Assembly (NCBI RefSeq): GCF_016820495.1
Contig: NZ_JADHDU010000004.1
Span: 62,001-126,000 of the forward strand
Direction: 5' to 3'
Length of the DNA: 64,000 nt
From: Planococcus beigongshangi
GTDB lineage: Bacteria; Bacillota; Bacilli; Bacillales_A; Planococcaceae
Shown: piece by piece, positions 25,038 to 34,100 of the stretch
Position numbering within the stretch: the first letter of the stretch is position 1
Layout of the letters: each line of letters starts with the position of its first letter
Program-made: the position numbers and the translations under genes
The notes under the pieces: model-generated
Told to the model about the DNA's origin: nothing
Seen by the model: the letters and a program-made list of their open reading frames with translations, nothing else
Database searches by the model: none

Positions 25038-25052
25038 TGATAATCATTATAA
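25038..25052 (-). promoter_or_regulatory. PerR/Fur-box-like palindrome upstream of katA
   Basis: TTATAATGATTATCA on the minus strand differs by one base from the PerR 7-1-7 core TTATAATNATTATAA. It sits about 85 bases before katA, whose homologue is PerR-repressed in B. subtilis. Overlap with Fur-box sequence means Fur binding cannot be excluded. Confidence 0.7.
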
Positions 25053-25092
25053 ATAAAGAAAGATTGAACTACTAAATATGCTCACATATAAA

Positions 25093-25122
25093 AACCTCTT
25101 TTCCTGAGTACAGGAAAAGAGG
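25093..25122 (-). terminator. Terminator of the LysM-NlpC/P60 gene
   Basis: CCTCTTTTCCTG pairs perfectly with CAGGAAAAGAGG around a 4-base loop. The minus strand continues TTTTTATA. Confidence 0.9.
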
Positions 25123-25137
25123 TGGGCGTCAAAGAAT

Positions 25138-26241
25138 TCAGTTCATCGCGTAAAGGCGTTTGAATCCGGAGAAATGTTTGCTCCAATAACTATTATTCAA
25201 ATTCGTGACTTGGACTTGATCGCCGCCCGCGTGGATGAATTGATTGTTGCCGATGTAAATACCCACATGGGAGATTCCTGCACGATACGTGTTTTCAAAG
25301 AATACGAGGTCGCCGATTGCCGGTGAATTCACATCATATGAACGTGCATCGTATCCGGTCGTGCTGGTGCGTGGAATTTTAATGCCTGCCTGGTTGTATA
25401 CATGGAAGATAAAACCGCTGCAATCAAATCCGCCGGCAGTCGAACCGCCCCAAACATAAGGAGTTCCGATCAGCGATTTTGCAATTTCCGTTATTTTTCC
25501 GGCTGTATCTGCTGCTGCAGGTGCGGCAGCAGGTGGAACAGGATTTGATACCGGCGTAGTGACAGAAGGCGCCGTTGCCGTATTTTCAATCTTCAGCACC
25601 TGCCCGATGCGGATCATGCTTGACGTCAGGCCGTTCCAGTTCATCAATTGAGTTACAGAAATGCCGTTGCGGTAAGCGATGGCCGTCAGTGTATCACCGC
25701 TTACAACTTTATGGGTTCTGCCTGTGCCGGCTGCTGGAGCCGGAGTTGAAACAGGGGCGGGGGCCGTCGAAGGCGCTTGTGGTGCAGCAGTGACAGGGGC
25801 CGGATTTACAGCCGCCGCAGTCACTTTAATCTTTTGTCCCGCATAGATCAAATGGCCGGAAATTTTATTCAGTTCCTGCAATTTGCTTACGGTGGTTTTA
25901 TGTATGGAAGCAATTTTTGATAATGTATCGCCGGATTTAACTGTATATGTCCCAACCGTATTGCCTGCCGGCTGCACCGTTGCAGCTGGTGATGGTGTGG
26001 AAACAGGAACAGGGGCTACTGTGGCCGCTGCCACCTTGATGACCTGATTCGGATGGATGGCATCTGATGTAAGGTTATTCCAGTGCTTCAGGTCAGCTAC
26101 CGTCACGTTATGCTGTGAGGCGATTTTCCAAAGGCTGTCACCCGATTTGATCGTATAAGTGGAACTGGCTTCTGTATCTGCAACTCCGATTAAAAGGGCT
26201 AAAGATCCGGAAGCAATAACTGAAAAGGCAATTTTATTCAT
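25138..26241 (-). CDS. Secreted D,L-endopeptidase: three LysM repeats + NlpC/P60
   Basis: 367 residues. It has a signal peptide of about 25 residues and three LysM domains (starting YTIKSGDSLWKIAS, YTVKSGDTLSKIAS and HKVVSGDTLTAIAY) separated by Pro/Ala/Thr/Val linkers. A C-terminal NlpC/P60 peptidase has catalytic Cys274 in GGFDCSGF and His325 in SHVGIYIG. It binds peptidoglycan through LysM and cuts the D-Glu to diamino-acid bond of stem peptides, as LytE and CwlS do in B. subtilis. Likely roles are cell separation and growth. It is a single gene with its own terminator. Confidence 0.93.
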   Translation of the reverse strand: MNKIAFSVIASGSLALLIGVADTEASSTYTIKSGDSLWKIASQHNVTVADLKHWNNLTSDAIHPNQVIKVAAATVAPVPVSTPSPAATVQPAGNTVGTYTVKSGDTLSKIASIHKTTVSKLQELNKISGHLIYAGQKIKVTAAAVNPAPVTAAPQAPSTAPAPVSTPAPAAGTGRTHKVVSGDTLTAIAYRNGISVTQLMNWNGLTSSMIRIGQVLKIENTATAPSVTTPVSNPVPPAAAPAAADTAGKITEIAKSLIGTPYVWGGSTAGGFDCSGFIFHVYNQAGIKIPRTSTTGYDARSYDVNSPAIGDLVFFENTYRAGISHVGIYIGNNQFIHAGGDQVQVTNLNNSYWSKHFSGFKRLYAMN

Positions 26242-26511
26242 GTTTTCTCTCCCTTGGAATAGTGAAATTTGTAGTTGGCTAATACAGTATACGCATCAAT
26301 TTTAGTACTCTCTATTCTATATACAACGAAAAGAATAGGCAATATGATTTATTGTTACATTTTGATTACAGAAATGAAAACAGGGTTTAAAAGGCTTTGA
26401 GGCTGGGAAAGGAAAATTTCCTGATTACAACAAACCGGAAAGAGAGTGTTTATTGCCAAAAGTAGTAACTTTTGCCATGATGGGATAGAGAACGACAAAG
26501 GGGGAACAGCG

Positions 26512-26904
26512 ATGCAGATGAAACCTGTAGAGGAAACGATTGCGGGAGTTTTGGGGATTGAAATGGGTGAGATTTCAGAAGAGCGCGTGACGGCGACGAT
26601 GCCGGTCCATGCAGCGACACATCAGCCGTTCGGGCAGCTTCACGGAGGTGCTTCAGTCGTCCTTGCTGAAACTGTGGCAAGTGTCGGGACGTGGCATTTT
26701 ATCGATCAGGAAAATGAAATTGCGGTCGGACTCGAAATTAACGCCAATCACATCCGCGGGAAGCGGGACGGCATTGTTACGGCAATCGGCACACCGTTGC
26801 ATAGAGGCCGCACGACAATGGTCTGGGATATTAAAATCATGGACGAAGAAGAACGGCTCATTTGCGTATCAAGATGCACCGTGGCCATTGTAAAGAAAAA
26901 ATAA
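26512..26904 (+). CDS. Hotdog-fold thioesterase, YuxO/MenI-like
   Basis: About 130 residues, PaaI/4HBT family. The substrate-loop motif QPFGQLHGGASVVLAETVAS (~residues 40-59) with its catalytic-type Glu is typical of thioesterases acting on aromatic acyl-CoA. The sequence resembles B. subtilis YuxO and other DHNA-CoA hydrolases (MenI) of menaquinone synthesis. No men gene is nearby, so the substrate is inference. ATG at 26512 follows AAAGGGGGAACAGC; the longer frame upstream has no site. Confidence 0.82.
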   Translation: MQMKPVEETIAGVLGIEMGEISEERVTATMPVHAATHQPFGQLHGGASVVLAETVASVGTWHFIDQENEIAVGLEINANHIRGKRDGIVTAIGTPLHRGRTTMVWDIKIMDEEERLICVSRCTVAIVKKK

Positions 26905-26940
26905 TATGGTGCAAATCTGCATCTAATAGAAGAAATCAGA

Positions 26941-26970
26941 AAATCCGCTGGAAATATCAGCGGATTTTTT
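26941..26970 (+). terminator. Terminator after the thioesterase gene
   Basis: AAATCCGCTG pairs with CAGCGGATTT, loop GAAATAT, then T-run. Confidence 0.9.
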
Positions 26971-27195
26971 CTTAAGGGTGTTTTTGGGCAGTTGAATCCG
27001 AAAAATGAACATCAATTAAGTGATAAAAACAACGCATTTCTGTTTTATCCCTTTTCATTAGGGAATAAGAGATGTAACATCAGCTAGAAGCGCATTTTTT
27101 TAATATAATATAAAATTGATGATACTGAGGTAAGAGACCGGCCCGGCCGCATTAGCGGAATTATGGGGAGACTATTTGAAAAGAGAGTGACTCAA

Positions 27196-28158
27196 ATGTT
27201 TGATACGTTAGCCGAATTAATGGAAGCGAGGGCGATTAAAGATAAACGCTCGGTTTCGTGGAATACCGTAAGTGAAACAGAGCAGCTGTCTGAAAATTTC
27301 CTGCGTGACAACGAAATGCTGGTGAATTGGTACTTGGTGTCTGGGCATCAGGAGCTGTCCGAAGCGTTCATCCGTGAATTCAGCGGGCGCCTGTACTGGG
27401 ATGAAGTAATCCGCACCCAAAAGGTTTCTGAAGCTTTCATCGCCGAATTCTCAGATCCGGGGAAATGGGCTCAAACACCGGAATTATTGAGCAAAAGGCA
27501 GAAAAAGACATGGGATAATGTAGCGACCCCTTTCAATGTCAGGCAGTACTGGGAAATCGTCTCCCGTAAAAATGAACTGCTGAATTCGAGGGGCCTGTCA
27601 CCGGCATTTATCGAAAAATACCGGGAAGAATTGTCCTGGCCCTCGCTATCTGCTTGCCAGCATTTACCGATGTCCCTGATCGACCGCCATCCGGACCGCG
27701 TGGACTGGATTGCCGTTACACGCCATCAGGTTTTGTCCGAGCTGTTCATCGAGAAATACCGAAATAAGGTGGAATGGGAAACGATCACCTTCCATCAGCG
27801 CTTGTCTGAGCGCTTCATCAACAGGCACCATGCAAAAATGAGCTTTATATCGGCAGAAGAAAAAAGGTCGGAAGCTTTCATCTATACCCATCTGGACAAA
27901 ATGGACGGAGCCACTTTGATCGAGCATCAGGAATTCCGGACGATTAAACATTACGAAGTCATGGATGTTTATGTCATCACAAAAAATGGACGCCGTAAAT
28001 ACATTTTGAAATTTAAACGGTCCGAGCAGTATGGACTGCCGGATATTTATAAAGCGGACGAAGACGATCTGCTTGAAATTTTGGAGGAATACGGTCTCAT
28101 AGAGCATATTGAAAAAGACTTCCCGGAGCTGCTTATTGGAGAAGGCGCCGGATATTGA
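27196..28158 (+). CDS. Uncharacterised protein of 23-residue repeats
   Basis: About 320 residues, no signal or membrane segment. From residue ~15 to ~250 there are eight or nine repeats of about 23 residues with the pattern hydrophobic-x-W-x-x-[VI]-x(3)-Q-x-L-S-E-x-F-I-x-[EKR]. Examples are VDWIAVTRHQVLSELFIEKY and VEWETITFHQRLSERFINRH. The repeats predict a helical solenoid. The last 70 residues differ: a strand pair (VYVITKNGRRKYILKFKR) and an acidic helix. I do not recognise a named family. ATG at 27196 follows AAAGAGAG; ATG at 27163 is the alternative. It stands alone before two small genes. Confidence 0.7.
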   Translation: MFDTLAELMEARAIKDKRSVSWNTVSETEQLSENFLRDNEMLVNWYLVSGHQELSEAFIREFSGRLYWDEVIRTQKVSEAFIAEFSDPGKWAQTPELLSKRQKKTWDNVATPFNVRQYWEIVSRKNELLNSRGLSPAFIEKYREELSWPSLSACQHLPMSLIDRHPDRVDWIAVTRHQVLSELFIEKYRNKVEWETITFHQRLSERFINRHHAKMSFISAEEKRSEAFIYTHLDKMDGATLIEHQEFRTIKHYEVMDVYVITKNGRRKYILKFKRSEQYGLPDIYKADEDDLLEILEEYGLIEHIEKDFPELLIGEGAGY

Positions 28159-28326
28159 AGTTCGCAGCAGGATGGCCAGTGAAGAAATCAATCTGATTTT
28201 CTTTGCTGGTTATTTATTTTGCCTGGAAAATTAAAAAAACGAGGAAAAATTCAGCAAAGAAAATGCGGAAATGCTAGAATTTCCTTAGAATGAAAAAGTG
28301 GTTTGAAGTTTTCGGGGGAGGCATAT

Positions 28327-28548
28327 ATGGACAACCGGGTCATGATCATTGATTTTACTGAACAGGGAACTTCCGTTTATGTAAAGCTGGAAGTTTACGA
28401 TGCAGAGCAAGACGCGGCTTTCACTGAAGAAGTCCGGTTTCTGGGAGATATGCTTTACGGAGATCTGCTGCATGCCGGGAGATCGCCGTTAACCGACAGC
28501 TGCCGGGAAGAGACAGTGGACTACCTGCGCAATTACTTCGGGAGTTAG
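28327..28548 (+). CDS. Small acidic hypothetical protein
   Basis: 73 residues, soluble, with acidic strands (MIIDFTEQGTSVYVKLEVYD) and a helical C-terminus ending EETVDYLRNYF. No family recognised. The start is supported by GGGGGAGG six bases before ATG at 28327. It may be cotranscribed with the PH-domain gene that begins 51 bases after its stop. Confidence 0.55.
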   Translation: MDNRVMIIDFTEQGTSVYVKLEVYDAEQDAAFTEEVRFLGDMLYGDLLHAGRSPLTDSCREETVDYLRNYFGS

Positions 28549-28599
28549 TATTCATCAAAATGGAATACATCATAATTCACACAGAAAAGAGGAAAATAC

Positions 28600-29214
28600 A
28601 TGTTCAAGAAAATGGCTTCAGATGCTTTAGGATTATCGGATGTCGGTAAAATCATCGATCCGAAAGATTTTGATAAGACGGATTCCGACGATTATGTCAT
28701 GCATGAAGATCAGGAAAAAATCTATTTCCTCATCAAAACACGCGCAGACGAATATTGCTTCACGAATCTGGCGTTGATCCATGTAGACGGGGAAAGCGCG
28801 ATGTCGTCGAAAAGAACGTTGAAACGCTATCCTTATTCGAAGTTTGCAATGACGGATGTATTCCTTGAAACTGCGGGGAAAATCGATCTTGATGTGGAAA
28901 TCACTTTCAAACTGGGAGTCGAGCAATTCAAGATCGATGTCCAGAAAAACCAGATCGAACAATTGAAAGACCTGTACAAATCGCTGGTGCGCATTGCGGA
29001 AATCACTTATGAAAACGGCATTGTGACCGATATGGCAAATCAAAGCCTCGATAAAGCGGCAATGATTCTGCAAAATTCCCGTCCTGCGAACGTTGTACTT
29101 GATGACCAGTATTCGAAACTGACGGATTTTGGCTTCACATGGCTCACTTCTGTCAGAAACCAGTATCATATAAAAGATTTCGGAGACGTCTTCGAAAAAT
29201 ACATCAACAATTAA
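28600..29214 (+). CDS. PH-domain protein, YvbH-like
   Basis: 204 residues, soluble. The N-terminal 120 residues match the bacterial PH-like domain of YvbH: FLIKTRADEYCFTNLALIHVDG, SSKRTLKRYPYSKF and DLDVEITFKLGVEQFKIDV. The rest is helical. Such domains resemble PH folds, but ligand and partners are unknown in bacteria. AGAGGAAAATAC precedes ATG. The gene is the last before a strong terminator and convergent to the MFS gene. Confidence 0.8.
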   Translation: MFKKMASDALGLSDVGKIIDPKDFDKTDSDDYVMHEDQEKIYFLIKTRADEYCFTNLALIHVDGESAMSSKRTLKRYPYSKFAMTDVFLETAGKIDLDVEITFKLGVEQFKIDVQKNQIEQLKDLYKSLVRIAEITYENGIVTDMANQSLDKAAMILQNSRPANVVLDDQYSKLTDFGFTWLTSVRNQYHIKDFGDVFEKYINN

Positions 29215-29215
29215 G

Positions 29216-29251
29216 AAAAAGCACCGGACCCCCGTGGGTCCGGTGCTTTTT
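29216..29251. terminator. Bidirectional terminator
   Basis: The 15-bp stem AAAAGCACCGGACCC/GGGTCCGGTGCTTTT has a 4-base loop. It lies between YvbH-like (+) and MFS (-). Confidence 0.93.
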
Positions 29252-29260
29252 CGCTCTTCG

Positions 29261-30517
29261 TTATTCCTCACTCAACTTCCTTCTCCCGAAGATGAAATAA
29301 TAATACGCAGAAGAGACGATGTAGAGCGCGGCTGTAATCGTGAACGCATACGCATAGCCCCAATAGGAACCGAACGCAATGACGAGGGCGGCTGCAACCG
29401 GGCCCATGGTCGCCCAGCCGACATTGAAGACCATCTGATTCACGGAATTGGCAAGCCCTTTGTATTTATCATGGACCACTTCCATGGCGATGGCGCTTTG
29501 AATCGGATTCCCGGCATTCATCAATGCCTGACGGAGCAGAAACCCTAGAGACGCGAGCAGTAGGGAAGTCGTATAGGCGGTTAAAATCAGGAACGGAATG
29601 GACAGTACCTGGAAAACGATGAGCGCTTTCACTTTGCCGATCCGCCGTACGAGCATCGGGCCGATCAGCATAGCGACCGCTGTCATCGCGGATCCCAGGG
29701 ACAGCACCAAACCGATATACGTATTGGACGCATCAAACCGGTTTGCGAAATACAGGTTCAAGTAAGGCACCACAAGACCCGAACCGAGTCCGATCAGCAG
29801 GCTGGCGAACGAGAAATGGAAGATGACGATCAAATTGCGTTTTAATCCGGGTTCATCCGGTTCAATCTCGATCCGGGTCTCCACTTTCTCTGATGGCGGC
29901 GGTGGCTTATTGCCCAATCTAAACAAAGGGATGATGCCTGCAGTGAAAAGTATAGCCCCGAATACAAGCGACCAGCGGATGGCGTCCACAGCTTCCATCG
30001 AGAGAAAGATCTGGAAGACATCCGATACAACGCCGCCGAGCAGGCTTCCGATGACGTTGGCAACGGTCATCAAGGCAAAGTAGATACTGAACATATGAAC
30101 GCGTTCGGATGGCTTGGAATTTTCAGCCAGCAGCGGGACTCCGGAAACCTGGACGAACGCCATAAAAAGTCCCGTGAAAAAAGCGGCGGTGACAAGCGGA
30201 GATTCCAGCACTGCGAAGCTCCGGTAATACAAAGTGACTGCGCCGAGCAAAGCGCCTGCGATAATGATCCATTTGCGCCCCAGCTTGTCGCTCAGGAAGC
30301 CGGCGGGGATCAATGCGATGGCGGAAGCTGTGGCTGTCATGGAAATGACTTTGCCATTGACTGTTTCCGGCATGCCGAGTTCTTTTATATAGAGATTATA
30401 CATCACCATGAAAACGCCCATCCCAATTTGGATCAGGACATTGGCGAGCATGAATAGTTTGATGTTTCGGTTGAAGGAAAGGATATTCGTTTTCCATTCC
30501 AGGAGCCAGGATTTCAT
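29261..30517 (-). CDS. Major facilitator superfamily transporter
   Basis: 418 residues, 12 hydrophobic segments. The loop 2-3 motif is GFLSDKLGRKWIII, and a long central loop (GNKPPPPSEKVETRIEIEPDEPG) splits the two halves around residue 205. It belongs to the drug/sugar MFS group; substrate and direction cannot be told. There is no regulator gene beside it. ATG at 30517. Upstream of it, 30518-31135 is about 600 bases of AT-rich DNA with no gene I can support; it must hold the promoters of this gene and of the divergent subtilase. Confidence 0.85.
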   Translation of the reverse strand: MKSWLLEWKTNILSFNRNIKLFMLANVLIQIGMGVFMVMYNLYIKELGMPETVNGKVISMTATASAIALIPAGFLSDKLGRKWIIIAGALLGAVTLYYRSFAVLESPLVTAAFFTGLFMAFVQVSGVPLLAENSKPSERVHMFSIYFALMTVANVIGSLLGGVVSDVFQIFLSMEAVDAIRWSLVFGAILFTAGIIPLFRLGNKPPPPSEKVETRIEIEPDEPGLKRNLIVIFHFSFASLLIGLGSGLVVPYLNLYFANRFDASNTYIGLVLSLGSAMTAVAMLIGPMLVRRIGKVKALIVFQVLSIPFLILTAYTTSLLLASLGFLLRQALMNAGNPIQSAIAMEVVHDKYKGLANSVNQMVFNVGWATMGPVAAALVIAFGSYWGYAYAFTITAALYIVSSAYYYFIFGRRKLSEE

Positions 30518-31135
30518 TTAATCCACTCTTTTCTGAAGATGTTATTTCGCCTCTCTAAATATACAAGTTTCGAAAAGTTAAATCAATTCCTATTATTTGA
30601 AAAGGTGGTCCTGGTTCAAAAGGTGCGCGAAGTTTCGGGAGATAAATTATCCGGACTACCCATTGGGAAAAAAGCATAGAAATAATATAGCAATGGAAAC
30701 GGGTGATTCTTCCTCCCACCAAATATCCGAAATGACAATTATTTGCGAAAGTTATTAAAGGTAAAAGTGATTCCAGTTATGGCATAGGTATATCTATTCG
30801 TTTTAATGTATTTGTAATCAAATAGAATAATTTTACATATGACTGAATTAAATTTAATTTGACCGTGAAGCTTGCAATACCAAGTAATATTTGTATTTAT
30901 TAACAAAAAAATATATGTAATATTACCTAATTATATTATATAGTTCGTTCTTATTAATTCAAAATCTTCAAATAATTTACTGTTTTTTTATTGTATAGTA
31001 ACTACAACAACTCAGAGAAATATGAATTTACACCAAGACGCTGGTTTCTGAAATTTTCAGGTAAGGGGGAGTGGTGTTTTTTTGTGAAGTAAATCAAAGG
31101 AAAAAATTGGTATTATCCAAAAGGGAGGAAAAGCA

Positions 31136-34100
31136 TTGAATAAGAAAAGTTCCAAGAAAGCATTTAGTGTCGCCGCTTCGCTTCTTATGACTTTCTCACT
31201 GGTTGCTCCAGGCTTGGCGAGTGCAGAAACTGCCAATAAGCTGCATCGATCGGCAAAAGATACGTCGGTTACAGCTCCGGAGAAAATCAGTGACCGCTTA
31301 CTGACCAGCTTTAAAGACGAGGAGAAAGTGACATTCCTGGTCAAATTCAAAGAAAAGGCTGATACCAAAAAAGTAGCGGAATCTGCGAAGGACAGTGCGA
31401 AAAAAGCAGGTTTATCGTCTCAAAAATCTTTGATTACTCAGCGTTCTGCGGTTGTATCCGAGTTAAAGTCGACATCGATGGAAGAACAGCAAAATGTAAC
31501 GCAGTTTTTGGAACAGCAAGTTGAAGCCGGCAAGGTCGAAGAATTCGACTCCTATTTCATCGTAAATGGGATGGCGGTAACCGCAACAAAGGAAATTGCT
31601 GAAAAAATTGCGACTTTCGATGAAGTTGAAAAAGTCCTGGCCAACGAAACACGCCAGCTTTTTACAACGAAAAATAAAAATGCAGTCACTCCTGAATCGG
31701 ATGTCGCCAACGTGGAATGGAACGTTGACCGCATCAATGCCCCTGAAACATGGGATATGGGAATTGATGGATCCGGCACGGTTGTGGCAAGCATCGATAC
31801 CGGAGTCCAGTGGGATCACCCGGCGTTAAAAGAAAAATATCGCGGTTATAATGCGGCGACAGGTGAAGCGGATCATGACTTCAACTGGTTTGACGCAACT
31901 GCAGGACAGACGACTCCATATGACGATCAAGGCCACGGCACACATGTCACCGGTACAATGGTCGGCGGCGAACCCGATGGCTCCAACCAGGTTGGGGTGG
32001 CACCGGGAGCGAAATGGATCGGCGTTAAGGCATTTACTGCTTCAGGTGGATCAGATGCCGATTTATTGGAAGCGGCTGAATGGATCCTTGCGCCTACCGA
32101 TTCGGAAGGCAACACGCGTGTCGATTTGGCACCCGATGTCGTCAACAATTCATGGGGCGGTGGACCAGGGCTTGACGAATGGTATCGCGATGTCGTCATC
32201 AACTGGCGCGCTGCAGAAATTTTCCCGGAATTCTCGGCAGGGAATACGACAATGACGAACCCGGGCGGACCGGGATCGGTAGCGTCTCCGTCAAACTATC
32301 CGGAATCATTTGCGACAGGTGCAACTGATATCAACGACGTAGTCGGCAGCTTCTCATTAAGAGGCCCATCGCCATACGGCGAGATCAAACCGGATATTTC
32401 AGCTCCGGGTGTCAATATCCGTTCGGCTGTACCAGGCAGCGGATATGAAGGCGGCTGGAATGGTACATCAATGGCCGGTCCGGCAGTTTCTGCTGTAGCG
32501 GCGATGCTGCGTCAGGTCAATGCAGACTTGACGGTTGATGAAATGGAGCAGATCCTGCTCGATACAGCAACTCCGTTAACGGATGCAAATTATCCGGAAT
32601 CTCCGAACCATGCTTACGGTTACGGTCTGGTCGATGCGTATGCAGCAGTTTCCTCTATTCTGGATGGCATCGGCAAACTTGAAGGGCAAGTGACGAAACA
32701 GGGAGAAGACAATGAAGCTCCGGTTTTCGAACATGCTGCACCTGCTGAAACGTATGCAGGAATGGATTTGGAACTGACAATCTCAGTAACAGACAATATC
32801 AGCGTTTCCTCTGTGGTATTGAATTACGAAGATGAAAATGGGAACCCGCAGTCGATCGATGCTGCACGCAAATCCGGTGATTTCAAATCCGGGGAATTTG
32901 CAGCGATTGTTCCAGGTGAAGCGATTGGCGGACAGTCGTTCACTTATAACTGGATCATCAATGACTTTGGAAATAATGAAGTGGAGTCTGAAGACTATAC
33001 AATAGAAGTAAAGCCGGCCATTACGATCGGTTACTTCGAAGATTTTGAAAGTGCAGCAGCAGGCTGGACTTCATTCGGCGATAATAACAGCTGGGAACTG
33101 GGTGCACCGGCATCAGGGCCGGGCAATGCAGCTTCAGGTGAAAATGTATACGCGACAAATCTCGCTGGCACGTACGACTCGGGCATGAACGCAACATTGG
33201 TGATGCCTCCGGTTGATCTTCCGGAAGGAAATTCATATCTCCAGTTCAAGCACTGGCACAGCTTTGAAGAATCTTCTTCAGGCACAGCATGGGATTACGG
33301 TCATGTCTTCATCTCGACGGATCGGGAGCAATGGGAGCAATTGCAAATGTTCCAGGGAGAAACAGGAGACTGGGCTTCAGAGGAAATCGATCTGACTGCT
33401 TACAGCGGCCAGCGCGTCTACCTTGGATTCAATGCTTATTCTGACGGCAGTGTTGTCAGAGACGGCTGGTATATTGACGATGTTGCTTTAGCTGATATTT
33501 CCCAAACCGGCAAAGCTTCAGTCAATAAAGGAAAAGGGAAAGACAAAGATAAAGATAAAGATAAAGACAAAGACAAAGACAAAGGCAAAGGCAAAGGCAA
33601 AGGCAAAGGCAAAGGCAATAAAAACGGCAACAACGGCAACAACGGCAAATCGAATGGAATCGGACTTGGCCTGGTGAAGGATAAAGGTGCGGACTCGCTG
33701 AAAGATCCAGTCGATCCAACGAAAATTCACCCGACAGTTCCGGTAAAAGAAGAATTGCCGGCAGTCGAGACACCGATTAATCCGACTCTATTGCCACTGG
33801 GTGCAAGAGTGAGTGTGCTTGAATCCGGGCGTTCTGTTTATTCGAACCCGGCAGATGGCAGCTATTCACTGTCACATTCTCCAGGGGACTTCACAGTCAA
33901 AGCGGAAGCATACGGGTTCCAGTCTGAAGAGCAGGCTGTAACAATCGAAGCTGACGCTACGACACGTGCGAATTTCACTTTGGAAGAAGTGACACAGAAT
34001 ACGGTAAGCGGAACGATTACAGATGAAGCGACAGGAGAAGGGATCGAAGGCGCAACAGTGATGTTGGTCGAAGATGCTAATATCACTCCAGTCCAAACAG

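Noticed and set aside
33436..33773. Leu/Cys/Ser-rich minus-strand frames at the minisatellite
   Set aside because: Direct antisense of the Lys/Asp/Gly repeat in the subtilase; low complexity only.
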